Assembly: GCF_010614725.1 (NCBI RefSeq)
Contig: NZ_JAAEHL010000002.1
Span: forward strand, 1 to 64,000
From: Flavobacterium ajazii
GTDB taxonomy: Bacteria; Bacteroidota; Bacteroidia; Flavobacteriales; Flavobacteriaceae
Direction of reading: 5' to 3'
Length of the DNA: 64,000 nt
In this document: positions 63,455 to 64,000 of the stretch, in pieces
Layout: each line of letters begins with the position of its first letter
Numbering within the stretch: the stretch's first letter is position 1
Notes under the pieces: model-generated
Told to the model about the DNA's origin: nothing
The model's input: only the letters and a program-made list of their open reading frames with translations
Database searches by the model: none
Translations under genes and position numbers: made by a program

Positions 63455-63484
63455 TTACGGATTTCAATAAAATACTGATTTTAA
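63455..63484 (+). promoter_or_regulatory. Second copy of the putative regulator site
   Basis: TTACGGATTTCAATAAAATA followed by CTGATTTTAA, related to 60312-60351. It lies about 40 bases before the ATG of the last gene, so that gene may have its own start of transcription under the same control. Confidence 0.42.
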
Positions 63485-63524
63485 TTGACTCTACATTTGA
63501 ATTATTAATTTAAACCAACAACCA

Positions 63525-64000
63525 ATGGAAATCAATATTCAACTAAAATCATTAGCCGATAAAATCAATCAGCTAAAAAACAAAATCGACACAGAAGAAT
63601 CTACCAAACATGCTTTTGTATTGCCTTTTATAAACTCTCTCGGATACGATGCTTTTAATCCGCTTGAAGTTGTTCCTGAGTTTACCGCTGATCTTGGTTT
63701 AAAAAAAGGCGAAAAAGTAGATTATGCCATTTTCCAGAACGGAGAACCAATCATAATAGTAGAATGCAAAAGCTGGAAAGAAAAACTGACCATTCATAAT
63801 TCGCAGTTATTTCGCTATTTCCATGTTACCAAAACCAGATTCGCTCTCTTAACAAACGGAATCAATTACCAGTTTTTTACCGATCTGGATGCTCCAAACA
63901 AAATGGATGAAAAACCATTTCTGGAATTTGACATCACAAATCTTAAAGAAAATACGATTAACGAGATTACCAAATTTCACAAATCTAATTTCGATGTAAA
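63525..64000 (+). CDS. HsdR-N-like restriction-endonuclease domain protein, 3' end missing
   Basis: 158 codons are visible from ATG 63525; the gene continues past the window edge. MEINIQLKSLADKINQLKNK leads to TEESTKHAFVLPFINSLGYD and then to a PD-(D/E)xK-type core: EVVPEFTADLGLKKGEKVDYAIF (Asp in VDYAI) and IIIVECKSWKEKL (Glu-x-Lys). RYFHVTKTRFALLTNGINYQFFTDL is typical of the type I restriction R-subunit N-terminal family. Stand-alone members of this family exist without the helicase. Whether a helicase or another domain follows cannot be seen. Its place after the VWA operon hints at a defence link. Confidence 0.85.
   Translation, partial: MEINIQLKSLADKINQLKNKIDTEESTKHAFVLPFINSLGYDAFNPLEVVPEFTADLGLKKGEKVDYAIFQNGEPIIIVECKSWKEKLTIHNSQLFRYFHVTKTRFALLTNGINYQFFTDLDAPNKMDEKPFLEFDITNLKENTINEITKFHKSNFDV

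Overview
The window is a chromosomal segment of a Bacteroidota bacterium, most likely a Flavobacterium. The sequence is AT-rich. Several secreted proteins end in C-terminal signals of the type IX secretion system (T9SS; sorting domains A and B), and there is a PorP/SprF partner. Promoters follow the Bacteroidota form TTG-N19-21-TAnnTTTG rather than -35/-10. Translation starts lack obvious Shine-Dalgarno sequences.

Layout. 1-1000: the 5' end of a 16S rRNA gene (minus strand), three tandem rRNA promoters and a Flavo-1-like structured RNA. 1004-7891: a very large T9SS-exported subtilisin-like protease. 8166-11431: the thrS-infC-rpmI-rplT translation operon, with infC apparently starting at ATA. 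11557-13982: a Crp-like regulator, an AhpD-like protein and a conserved protein of unknown function. 14189-24757: an accessory block with a NarL-type two-component pair, two unknown genes, two tail-collar proteins, a cytoplasmic periplasmic-binding-fold protein, a formyltransferase-like enzyme and a secreted protein with eleven 79-residue repeats. 24852-37065: mostly housekeeping genes (dnaB, accA, a DMT transporter, an LptF/G-type permease, tgt, split transketolase, an FKBP, an S4 protein, a phosphoribosyltransferase and shikimate kinase), with one lipoprotein gene sitting between two identical terminators.

37137-39255: a tRNA cluster (Lys, Lys, Leu) followed by a small island holding a SUFU-domain protein and a HEAT-like protein. 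An 11-bp copy of the tRNA-Leu 3' end lies at its far side, which suggests a decayed integration site. 39323-42038: a DyP-type peroxidase with two unknown partners. 42293-49031: an operon-like run of a TPR histidine kinase, a LytTR regulator and a T9SS leucine-rich-repeat protein. 49275-54661: a PKD/SprB-repeat adhesin with a type B sorting domain, followed by its PorP/SprF-like partner.

54770-64000: a glyoxalase-fold protein, an AraC regulator overlapping a membrane protein, two tandem mini-lipoproteins and a TPR histidine kinase/response regulator pair. Next comes a tight operon (small Cys-rich protein, DUF4236 protein, TerB-like helical protein, coiled-coil membrane protein, VWA-like lipoprotein), and then the start of a protein with a type I restriction HsdR-N-like nuclease domain, cut by the window edge. 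The best candidates for undescribed systems are the 60402-64000 operon and the tail-collar/formyltransferase block at 17635-24757.
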